Below, piece by piece: positions 1-6,598 of a stretch of DNA of 15,526 nt (position 1 is its first letter; each line of letters starts with the position of its first letter). The stretch is from the NCBI GenBank assembly GCA_938039345.1, contig CALHVB010000132.1, positions 1 through 15,526 on the forward strand. Direction: 5' to 3'. Below the pieces are notes generated by a model. It did no database searches. It was not told the origin of the DNA and saw only the letters and a list, made by a program, of their open reading frames with translations. The DNA is from an uncultured Sediminicola sp. GTDB lineage: Bacteria > Bacteroidota > Bacteroidia > Flavobacteriales > Flavobacteriaceae. The position numbers were made by a program, and so were the translations under genes.

Positions 1-423
1 GAAAAAGGGATGGAGTTGTACTGTTATTGCTTTATGCCAAGTCATGTACATTTTGTATTTAGAAGTGCTAAAGAACAACCATCAGAATTAGTAAGAGATT
101 TTAAAAGACATACAGCAAAGAAAGTAATAGAAGCTATAACAGATAATCCACAAGAAAGTAGAAAAGAATGGTTATTATGGATGTTTGAGAGAGCAGGTAA
201 AAAACAAGGAAATATATCTAAATATCAATTTTGGCAACATCATAATAAACCTATTAAGTTATGGAGCGAAAAAGTAATTAAACAAAAAATAGACTATATT
301 CATAATAACCCTGTAGAAACTGGTTTTGTAATAAATACTGTAGATTGGAAATATAGTAGTGCTAGAAATTTTCAGGATGATACTACTATTATAGAAATAG
401 ATGCTATTGGGTTTTTAGCATAA
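1..423 (+). CDS. Y1/HUH transposase, REP-associated (RAYT/IS200-like) type, 5' end cut by window
   Basis: Single-strand DNA transposase of the Y1_Tnp family (COG1943). The frame is open to base 1 (Glu-Lys-Gly before the first visible Met at base 10), so the true start lies upstream and roughly 40 residues are missing compared with the usual length of about 180. The HUH metal-binding motif is visible as MPSHVHFVF just after that Met, and the conserved block YIHNNPVETGFV near the C-terminus holds the likely nucleophilic Tyr. The middle contains the typical aromatic FWQHHNKP stretch before the Tyr helix. No frameshift is seen in the visible part, so the protein may be active. The gene is followed directly by a palindrome-rich REP-like element, as expected for RAYT genes, which are normally single-copy and act on flanking REP hairpins. 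Family assignment is strong; the RAYT rather than IS200 subtype is inferred from the context and the NPV block. Confidence 0.85.
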   Translation, partial: EKGMELYCYCFMPSHVHFVFRSAKEQPSELVRDFKRHTAKKVIEAITDNPQESRKEWLLWMFERAGKKQGNISKYQFWQHHNKPIKLWSEKVIKQKIDYIHNNPVETGFVINTVDWKYSSARNFQDDTTIIEIDAIGFLA

Positions 424-466
424 GTTACAGCACTAGTAAATACTAGCGCTAGCGGAGGGAGCTCCA
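424..466 (+). repeat. REP-like palindromic element next to the transposase
   Basis: Begins at the transposase stop with TACAGCACTAGT (426-437) and carries three consecutive perfect palindromes: CTAGTA-AA-TACTAG (433-446), CGCTAGCG (447-454) and GGAGCTCC (458-465). The G/C-rich end (TAGCGGAGGG) contrasts with the A/T-rich surroundings. A similar element in opposite orientation lies at 1126-1164. The position directly behind a Y1 transposase gene suggests a REP/transposase-recognition element. Copy number in the genome cannot be seen here. Confidence 0.5.
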
Positions 467-601
467 TCAATTAATTGGAAGATTGAAGGTAAGCAAACTA
501 TTGAAGCCCAAAAATTTGGTTATACAATAGGGAGGTCATTAAGAAGAAAATCACAAGCTGAATCGGGTAAAAGGAGAAGGCAAAGAAAAAGAAATAAGTA
601 A
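440..601 (+). pseudogene. C-terminal gene remnant with a strongly basic tail, no start codon
   Basis: An open frame of 53 codons plus stop begins right after a TAA at 437 and has no ATG. It reads through the second half of the REP-like element (ILALAEGAPS) and then Asn-Trp-Lys-Ile-Glu-Gly-Lys and onwards, ending in a very basic tail (GRSLRRKSQAESGKRRRQRK region, stop at 599-601). The mix of an ordinary globular stretch and a Lys/Arg-rich end looks like the last segment of a larger protein cut off by the repeat/transposase insertion. I do not recognise the family. The stop is only 10 bases before the lipoprotein-like gene at 612, which is the spacing of a toxin-tail/immunity pair; that reading is speculation. 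It could also be chance coding in A-rich DNA. Confidence 0.35.
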
Positions 602-611
602 TCTTATATAA

Positions 612-1112
612 ATGAAAGTTTTAAAAATAATCATCATAGTTTTATTGCTTTTTACGAATTGCATAAAACATGGAGAATCCGAAAGTAAAGTAATATATTT
701 AATGCCTCAGGATAAATCCCAAGTAATCACTGTATTTAGTCTTTATAATAAAAATAGAAGAGTGATTGCATTAGGTAAACATAAAACAATTCCAAAAGAA
801 AATATTATTGTTTTAGACATTTCTAAAACACCTAAATTAGGATTAGGAGATGAATTGGGGATATGTTGGGATATTAATAACCATAATTGGGAGTTAGTAA
901 ATGATAAAGCAATTGTGATTGAAAATAAATTAGATTCTTCCAAATATGTTTTTAAAGAAAATTGGCCAAAAGATAAGAGTAATATACCTACGCCAGTATA
1001 TTATTGGAATAATAATTGTTTTACAGTTGGTTTTGCTACTTATTCAAAAATTAAGCCTAGTGGAAATGGTTCCGTTGAAAGAGGTCTCAAAAATTATGAT
1101 AAACTTCCATAG
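612..1112 (+). CDS. Small putative lipoprotein of unknown function
   Basis: A 166-residue protein with a classic export signal: MKVLK, then a run of Ile/Val/Leu (residues 5-14), then FTNC with the candidate lipid-modified Cys at position 17. This is a relaxed but Bacteroidota-acceptable lipobox, so the mature protein is probably membrane-anchored. The rest is a Lys/Asn-rich soluble domain with several Trp and Tyr residues (WDINNHNW around residue 94, YYWNNNCF around 130) and no motif I recognise. The ATG is preceded by an A/T-rich leader without a clear Shine-Dalgarno, usual for this phylum. It lies between two inverted REP-like elements and 10 bases after a truncated C-terminal coding remnant, so it could be an orphan immunity-type gene or simply transposon-flanked cargo. 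Function is not assignable; that it is a real gene rests on the signal peptide and uninterrupted frame. Confidence 0.65.
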   Translation: MKVLKIIIIVLLLFTNCIKHGESESKVIYLMPQDKSQVITVFSLYNKNRRVIALGKHKTIPKENIIVLDISKTPKLGLGDELGICWDINNHNWELVNDKAIVIENKLDSSKYVFKENWPKDKSNIPTPVYYWNNNCFTVGFATYSKIKPSGNGSVERGLKNYDKLP

Positions 1113-1125
1113 TTGGTGATTCATT

Positions 1126-1164
1126 ACCCGCCCCCCTGCTAAAGAGTTTGTAACTTGTGCCGTA
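1126..1164 (-). repeat. Second REP-like element, inverted relative to the first
   Basis: Read on the minus strand it starts TACGGCACAAGT (1164-1153), matching 10 of 12 bases of TACAGCACTAGT at 426-437. A small AGTT-TGT-AACT hairpin (1145-1155) follows, then TAGC plus a G-rich run (1141-1126). The distance from TAC to TAGC is 23 bases here and 24 in the first element. The same order of blocks in opposite orientation supports a related pair enclosing about 660 bases. It is degenerate compared with the first copy, and the relation was judged by eye. Confidence 0.45.
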
Positions 1165-1229
1165 GAGATTGATTAATTAGAAATAAATGAAAAGTGTTGG
1201 TATTTACTGATACTACGTGTAAAATTAAT

Positions 1230-1268
1230 AAAAAAGGCTATAAACATTAATTGTTTATGGCCTTTTTT
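1230..1268. terminator. Bidirectional intrinsic terminator between converging genes
   Basis: Sixteen-base arms (1230-1245 and 1253-1268) pair with one T/G wobble around a 7-base loop (ATTAATT). The stem has an A-run at its left foot and a T-run at its right foot, so it makes a hairpin with a U-tract in both directions. It lies 27 bases beyond the stop of the minus-strand rubredoxin-fusion gene and about 120 bases after the plus-strand lipoprotein gene, and would serve both. Confidence 0.85.
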
Positions 1269-1295
1269 ATACTGTTTACACTATTAATTTCTGTG

Positions 1296-2732
1296 TTATA
1301 AAACTACCAAACTAGTTTTTTTAAAGGCAGTTTTAGGAGCATCGCAAACACTACAGATATAAGAATCTGGTAGGTCTTTAAATAATGTGCCTGCTGGGAT
1401 ATCTGCTTTTTGGTCGCCATAAGAGGCATCATATACAGAGAAACAAGATTCGCACTGGTGTACTTCTTTTAAATTAGTGACTTTCTCTTTTGTTGTAGCT
1501 TTTTTGGGTGTTTTATCTTCTCCCATTTGCTTAAAATAGTTTTTACTAAGCTCCATTAATAAGCCGGGTAATTCTATTTTATCTACATCTTGCGCATAGG
1601 CTTTGTAAATTTGTGTATTGGGGTTAAAGTTTTTAAAGTATAGCACATTATAAGTAGGTCTATAATCAAAATCTTTAACAATAGTAGGCTGTGTATTTTT
1701 TTCTATAATAACCGATGCAAAATGCGAGCGTTTACCAGGATCATTACTAATACCAAAAGTAAGCCCGTAAGTACTAATATCGTTCTGGTCAAAACTACGT
1801 ACTAAGAATTTTTTAAGTTCTAGTGCTTCTTTATCATCTACAGGTAAATGCCAATTCATTTCTAACTGTGAGTGACGCACATTTATCCCTTTTTGTCCTA
1901 AGAAACGTTCTAATTCTGGTCTACAACTACTTTTTATTCCTTTTATAATAAAAGATTTCCATGGGGTAATGCATATTTTACCAATACTATTATCTAGGCA
2001 AAATTCACAAAGGTCTTTTAGAAAATCTAAATCGTATTTATTATTTCTCCAATACAAACCTAACCAATACTGGTCTATTCCCATACGGTTCATCCCTTCA
2101 TAATAAGGAAAGGTAATGTAAGGAATCTCTAATTCCTTTTCAATGGCTTTATTGTTGGTGTCTAATTGCTTGCTAAGGATAAAAAATAACTCGTCTACAT
2201 CGGTAATATCCTCATAAATATCTTCTATAGCTTGTGCAATTATTGCAATATCCCAGCTATAGACTAAAACAGGGTAGTAAGCCGCTTTTTTCCAGTGGGG
2301 TAATTTTATGTTTAAATACCAGTAATCTTCGTTATCCGAAGCTATAAAATTAAGATTACCACTAAAAATAGGTACTAAACGCTGCTTAGGGTCTGTAATG
2401 TTTATTTTAAGCTTAGGAAGGTAATTAAAACCCTCTAGAATGTATAAATAGGTAGACCCTTTAAGCCAATAAGTCATGTCAAAAATATCGGAAGACACAT
2501 AGGAGCATACAATATTTTGGCAATTTCTATCGGGAATAATATCGGTGTTGAATTTAGATATTTTTTCTATCTGCTCTTCTTCTACATTTTCTAGTGGAAA
2601 AAGTAAATCTTGCCTAGAGCCAAAATAAACTTCTTTAAGACCAGCAGCTTCTAACATAGCAATACTATCTTTAAGTTCTCCTGGCGAGGTTACGCCTCCT
2701 TTTATAAGTATACGGTGTAAATCGTCGTTCAT
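1296..2732 (-). CDS. Nitrite/sulfite-reductase-like scaffold fused to a C-terminal rubredoxin domain
   Basis: 478 residues. The last 55 are a rubredoxin: CESC (C427, C430) and CSVC (C460, C463) with the conserved Y-D-x-x-x-G-D, I-P-A-G-T, F-x-D-L-P-D and C-D-A-P-K signatures, binding one Fe(Cys)4 for electron transfer. A charged linker (about 402-424) joins it to a body that resembles ferredoxin-nitrite/sulfite reductases: GGVTSPGEL and YFGSRQDLLFP (residues 12-46) match the first ferredoxin-like half-domain, and ICITPWKSFIIKGI (253-266) matches the R-L-T-P-x-Q block of the second. The siroheme/[4Fe-4S] motifs (C-x5-C and C-x3-C) are absent. The body's only Cys are 71, 76, 242, 245, 254 and 270, and none lies between 271 and 426, where the cluster ligands should be. 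It is the second gene of the nitrate reductase operon (12-base gap). Likely a redox partner rather than a nitrite reductase; the rubredoxin call is firm, the Nir-like body less so. Confidence 0.8.
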   Translation of the reverse strand: MNDDLHRILIKGGVTSPGELKDSIAMLEAAGLKEVYFGSRQDLLFPLENVEEEQIEKISKFNTDIIPDRNCQNIVCSYVSSDIFDMTYWLKGSTYLYILEGFNYLPKLKINITDPKQRLVPIFSGNLNFIASDNEDYWYLNIKLPHWKKAAYYPVLVYSWDIAIIAQAIEDIYEDITDVDELFFILSKQLDTNNKAIEKELEIPYITFPYYEGMNRMGIDQYWLGLYWRNNKYDLDFLKDLCEFCLDNSIGKICITPWKSFIIKGIKSSCRPELERFLGQKGINVRHSQLEMNWHLPVDDKEALELKKFLVRSFDQNDISTYGLTFGISNDPGKRSHFASVIIEKNTQPTIVKDFDYRPTYNVLYFKNFNPNTQIYKAYAQDVDKIELPGLLMELSKNYFKQMGEDKTPKKATTKEKVTNLKEVHQCESCFSVYDASYGDQKADIPAGTLFKDLPDSYICSVCDAPKTAFKKTSLVVL

Positions 2733-2744
2733 AATAGTACTAAC

Positions 2745-5700
2745 TTAATTTGCAACGCTTGCTAGTTGCTGGTTTAATATTTCTCTAATTTCTGGTTTAC
2801 AACTACCACATCCTAAACCTGCTCCTGTTTCTGAGCACAGTTTTGGAAAATCGGAGCATCCGCCTTGTATAGCATCAATAATATTACCTTCTCCTACTTG
2901 GCTGCAAGAACATACTAATTCTCCTTTCATAGGAACAGAATTTGTAGCGCCTCTTAAGAGTTCGTCTCGCTTTTCAGACAGTTCTATTTGCTCTTCGATA
3001 AGGCGTTTAAATTCGGCAAATTCGTTTTTATCTCCCATTAATATAGCTCCTAAAAGTGTATCGTCTTTTACAATACATTTTTTATAGTATTTTTTGCTAA
3101 CATCCATAAAGATAATTTCCTCGTAACTACTATCGTTACTTGGGGTGTTTACCATTCCTAGGCTACATAAGTCTAGGTTTTCGAACTTTAATATATTCAT
3201 TAAAACAGAGCCATTGTATATACTACTTTTGTCTCCTAAAATATATTTAGCTGCGATATCTGCTTGTTGTTCAGCGGCAGAAGTAATACCAAAAAGGCCG
3301 CCTTTAAATTCTGCTATTTCTCCTAAAGCAAAAACAGAGCTATTGCTTGTTTGTAAATACTCATTTACAACTACACCTCGGCCAGTTTTAAGGTTGGCTA
3401 GTTTGGCAAGCTCCATATTAGGGCGCGTACCTATGGCATAAACAATAGCATTACACTTTATAGTTCTTCCTGTTTTTAGGGTTACTAAAAGCGATTGGTT
3501 GTTCTCTTTCTCTTCGAACACCGTGCTAACCTCATTATCAAAATAAACTTTAATACCTCTTTCTGTAACATCTTGCGCCAGTAATCTACTTGCAATATCA
3601 TCTAACTGGCGCTCCATTAAACGTGGTGCTCTTTGAATAATGCTAATGTTTATATTTCGTTTTTTTAGTGCTGCAGCAAGTTCTAAGCCTAAAAGTCCGC
3701 CACCAACAATTACTACATGCTGCTGGTTAGCAGGTAAACCTGTATCTTGTAAATACTTTCGTAACTTATCGGCATCGCCACGCTCTCTCATGGTAAAACG
3801 GCCTGGTAAGTTTATTTGCACATCGCTAGGTACAAAAGCACGGCTACCTGTTGCCATTATCATAATATCATAAGAGTGTGTTACATTATTAGTATCTGTA
3901 ACTTCTTTTTTATCTTTATCAATATTAGAAATACCTACTCCTGAGTATAGTGTAATATCTAATTTTTGTAATTCTCCTTTTTTAAGTTTTTCTAAAGCTT
4001 CCCAAGACAATTCTTCACTTACATACTCGGGTAATAATACGCGGTTGTAAAATGGGTTTTCTTCTTTAGAAAATACATGTAGCTCATCTGTTTCGTTCTT
4101 TTCTCTGTAGGTTTGTACAAAACGATAAGCAGCAGCACCTGCACCAATTACAATTACTTTTTGTTTTTGTTTTACGTATTTTTCTACCTGTACCGCACAG
4201 TATTTAAAGTCTGGTTCTTTAGATACAGGGTCTACAATATCATTGGTAATATTATTAGCTCTACCAAAATTGCTATTTAATATTTTACCCCAGTGCATAG
4301 GTAAGAACACTACTTGTTCTCTAATATCAAAATTAATTTTAACTTTTACCTGTACTGTTCCTCGTCTGCTGGTTATAATAGCTACGTCTCCTTCTTTTAA
4401 TCCTCTTAAATAAGCATCTACTTTATTCATTTCTAAATAAGGTTCGGGGATATGGGTAAGTAAACGTTTTACTTTTCCTGTTTTAGTACGTGTATGCCAC
4501 TGGTCTCTAACTCTACCTGTATTTAATATTAGCGGAAATTCTGGTGTTGTAGTTTCCGATTCGTTATATAGTTTTGCTGGCGCATTAAAATGTGCCTTTT
4601 GATCATTGGTAAAGTAAGTTTGGTCCTGAAAAAGCCTTGGTGTTCCAGGGTGCGTGTTATGTGGTACTGGCCATTGAAAGCTTCCTTCGTTTTTTAAACG
4701 TTCGTAAGATAAGCCAGAGATATCTATATTGGTACCTTTGGTTAATAGGCAATGTTCATCGTATACCTCACTAGCATTAGCGTAGTTAAAGCCTTTGTAA
4801 TTCATTTTTTGTGCAAACTTCCATAAGATTTCTGCATCTGGTAAGGCTTCACCTGGCGCATCTATAACTTTAGGTAAATAACTAATTCTGCGTTCAGAAT
4901 TTGTCATGGTTCCTTCTTTTTCTAACCAGCCAGCAGCGGGTAGTAATAAATCTGCGTATTTAGAGGTATCAGAATTATGAGAAATATCTTGTACTACTAC
5001 AAAATTAGCTTTTGCTAATGCTCTTTCTATTTTATGTGCATTAGGCATACTTACTACTGGGTTAGTACATATAATCCAGACTGCTTTCATTTTGCCACTC
5101 TCAAGGGCATCAAACATTTCTGTAGCAGTGTAACCTGGTTGTGCTTTAATTTCTATGTTACTTCCCCAAAAATCGGCAACTTCCTTACGGTGTATAGGGT
5201 CTTCTAAGTTTCTATGTGCGGCTAGTAAATTAGCCATACCCCCAACTTCTCTACCACCCATTGCGTTGGGTTGTCCGGTAAGAGAAAAAGGACCACTTCC
5301 TGGTTTTCCTATCTGTCCGGTTAGTAAAGATATGTTTAGTAAGGCTACGTTTTTAGGTACACCTATAACACTTTGGTTTAAGCCCATAGTCCACATACTA
5401 ATAAAGGCTTTTGCATCACCAATATAATCAGCAGCTTTACGAATGTCTTCTACTTTTACACCACATATTTTTGCAGCTTCCTGTAGGGATAGTTTAAAAG
5501 CACTTTCTTTACATGCTTCAAAGTCTACCGTATGTTTTTTTATAAAATTTTTGTCAATTTTTTTCTTTTGTATTAACCATTTGGCAATGGCGTTAAAAAG
5601 AACAACATCTGTACCTGGTATTATTTGTAAGTGCAAATCTGCAGAAGCACAAGTTTGTGTTTTTCTAGGGTCTACAACAATAATTTTTACATTAGGGTTT

Positions 5701-6281
5701 TCCTCTTTATGCTTTTCTATTCTTCTAAATAAAATAGGGTGACACCAAGCAGGGTTTGCTCCGGCAATAAGAAAACAATCTGATAATTCTATATCTGCAT
5801 AAGCAATTGGCACAGAGTCTTCTCCTAATGTTTTTTTATAACCAACTACGGCAGAACTCATGCAAAGTCTAGAATTGGTATCAATATTATTAGTGCCAAT
5901 AAATCCTTTAGTTAGTTTGTTAACTAGGTAATATTCTTCGGTTAAACATTGTCCAGATACGTAAAAACCAACACTATCTGGGCCGTGTTTATCTATTATA
6001 CTTTTAAATACAGCGGCAGCTCTGTCTAATGCGGTATCCCAAGATACACGTTGCATAGGATGGTTTCTACTCCATCTCATTTCAGGGTATAGAATACGAT
6101 CGCTCGTATCTTGCGCTACATAATTTAAATTTTTTCCTTTAGAACAAAGCATTCCTTTGTTTACAGGGTAATCTTTATCTCCTTCTACGGTTATAGTTCC
6201 TTTAGAATCTTGTTCTACTACAATACCACAGCCTACGCCGCAATAGGAACAAGTGGTTTTATGTGTATTTTTTTTCTGCAT
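2745..6281 (-). CDS. nasA: Assimilatory nitrate reductase fused to NAD(P)H/FAD oxidoreductase and BFD-like [2Fe-2S] modules
   Basis: Reduces nitrate to nitrite in the cytoplasm. Numbering is from the ATG at 6281 (1178 residues). A frame extension with a TTG start at 6314 adds only 11 residues and is less likely. C11, C14, C18 and C46 bind the N-terminal [4Fe-4S]; SRLCMSSA supplies the Mo-ligand Cys at 140. The bis-MGD catalytic domain covers about 10-570, and the molydop-binding domain (LNTGRVRDQWHT onward) about 583-697. Then comes a NirB/rubredoxin-reductase-like flavoprotein: FAD GxGxxx at 709-719, ATGSRAF, and the NAD GGGLLGLE at 859-866. The C-terminus is a BFD-like [2Fe-2S] module with C1124, C1126, C1158 and C1161. 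Classical NasA/NasC proteins are 700-900 residues and get electrons from a separate NasB-type subunit; here the donor is fused on. No signal peptide is seen. It is followed by the rubredoxin fusion and preceded by a promoter with an inverted repeat. Confidence 0.92.
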   Translation of the reverse strand: MQKKNTHKTTCSYCGVGCGIVVEQDSKGTITVEGDKDYPVNKGMLCSKGKNLNYVAQDTSDRILYPEMRWSRNHPMQRVSWDTALDRAAAVFKSIIDKHGPDSVGFYVSGQCLTEEYYLVNKLTKGFIGTNNIDTNSRLCMSSAVVGYKKTLGEDSVPIAYADIELSDCFLIAGANPAWCHPILFRRIEKHKEENPNVKIIVVDPRKTQTCASADLHLQIIPGTDVVLFNAIAKWLIQKKKIDKNFIKKHTVDFEACKESAFKLSLQEAAKICGVKVEDIRKAADYIGDAKAFISMWTMGLNQSVIGVPKNVALLNISLLTGQIGKPGSGPFSLTGQPNAMGGREVGGMANLLAAHRNLEDPIHRKEVADFWGSNIEIKAQPGYTATEMFDALESGKMKAVWIICTNPVVSMPNAHKIERALAKANFVVVQDISHNSDTSKYADLLLPAAGWLEKEGTMTNSERRISYLPKVIDAPGEALPDAEILWKFAQKMNYKGFNYANASEVYDEHCLLTKGTNIDISGLSYERLKNEGSFQWPVPHNTHPGTPRLFQDQTYFTNDQKAHFNAPAKLYNESETTTPEFPLILNTGRVRDQWHTRTKTGKVKRLLTHIPEPYLEMNKVDAYLRGLKEGDVAIITSRRGTVQVKVKINFDIREQVVFLPMHWGKILNSNFGRANNITNDIVDPVSKEPDFKYCAVQVEKYVKQKQKVIVIGAGAAAYRFVQTYREKNETDELHVFSKEENPFYNRVLLPEYVSEELSWEALEKLKKGELQKLDITLYSGVGISNIDKDKKEVTDTNNVTHSYDIMIMATGSRAFVPSDVQINLPGRFTMRERGDADKLRKYLQDTGLPANQQHVVIVGGGLLGLELAAALKKRNINISIIQRAPRLMERQLDDIASRLLAQDVTERGIKVYFDNEVSTVFEEKENNQSLLVTLKTGRTIKCNAIVYAIGTRPNMELAKLANLKTGRGVVVNEYLQTSNSSVFALGEIAEFKGGLFGITSAAEQQADIAAKYILGDKSSIYNGSVLMNILKFENLDLCSLGMVNTPSNDSSYEEIIFMDVSKKYYKKCIVKDDTLLGAILMGDKNEFAEFKRLIEEQIELSEKRDELLRGATNSVPMKGELVCSCSQVGEGNIIDAIQGGCSDFPKLCSETGAGLGCGSCKPEIREILNQQLASVAN

Positions 6282-6326
6282 GTAGTCGGGTCTTGAAAAA
6301 TTAGTGATTTTCAAAAGTGAAAATTA

Positions 6327-6360
6327 CAAAATTACGTATAAATACGTAGTAATTATTCAA
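6327..6360 (-). promoter_or_regulatory. Candidate promoter of the nitrate reductase operon
   Basis: Read on the minus strand, TAATTTTG (6334-6327) fits the Bacteroidota -7 consensus TAnnTTTG, and a TTG at 6360-6358 fits the -33 element with a 23-base spacer, within the 17-23 range described for Flavobacterium johnsoniae promoters. It lies about 45 bases before the ATG at 6281. Motif match only; no transcript data. Confidence 0.55.
6333..6348. promoter_or_regulatory. TACGTA-N4-TACGTA inverted repeat, possible operator
   Basis: Two perfect TACGTA half-sites (6333-6338 and 6343-6348) are separated by TAAA, 10 bases centre to centre, so both face the same side of the helix. The repeat fills the space between the -33 and -7 boxes of the candidate nitrate reductase promoter, the place where a repressor or class-II-like regulator would act. 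TACGTA also occurs inside coding sequence here, so the spacing and position, not the hexamer alone, carry the argument. The binding protein is unknown. Confidence 0.4.
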
Positions 6361-6598
6361 TAATAGTTAAGCGAATAATTATGAGATTCTCAATAAACAT
6401 TGGCTTAAATGTTATTTTTTAAATTTAAGACACTTCTTTTTAAGGTAATACATGGAGGTATTGGTGTTATAATTTTTTAATAGTGAAGCAATAAAGACAA
6501 ACATCATGTATTAGATGGTTCTTGTTAGTTTATGGGCATTTTGCAACATTTATTTTTAATAAGGCTTAGTATTATCTACTATTGTTAAACCAATAATT

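Larger units (their letters stand above)
6282..6598. other. Divergent intergenic region of about 317 bases
   Basis: A/T-rich DNA between the nitrate reductase operon (leftward) and the surface-protein gene (rightward). Besides the leftward promoter and the TACGTA inverted repeat it has a second short palindrome, TGAGA-T-TCTCA (6382-6392). I see no convincing TAnnTTTG box for the rightward gene; TAGTTTAT near 6527 is a weak one-mismatch candidate without a well-spaced TTG. No tRNA, sRNA hairpin or small gene is supported. Confidence 0.6.

Noticed and set aside
743..943. Minus-strand open frame opposite the lipoprotein gene
   Set aside because: No family features and it lies wholly within a better-supported gene with a signal peptide; reads as an antisense shadow.
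1296..2732. Calling this gene a functional nitrite reductase
   Set aside because: The siroheme/[4Fe-4S] ligand motifs are absent; only the scaffold signatures are seen.
3145..5742. Four plus-strand open frames inside the nitrate reductase gene
   Set aside because: They are antisense to a protein with clear catalytic motifs along its entire length and show no recognisable domains of their own.
6282..6314. Eleven-residue N-terminal extension of the nitrate reductase from a TTG codon
   Set aside because: An ATG at 6281 leaves a normal spacing to the first [4Fe-4S] Cys and lies about 45 bases after the promoter box; the TTG start would be almost on the transcription start.
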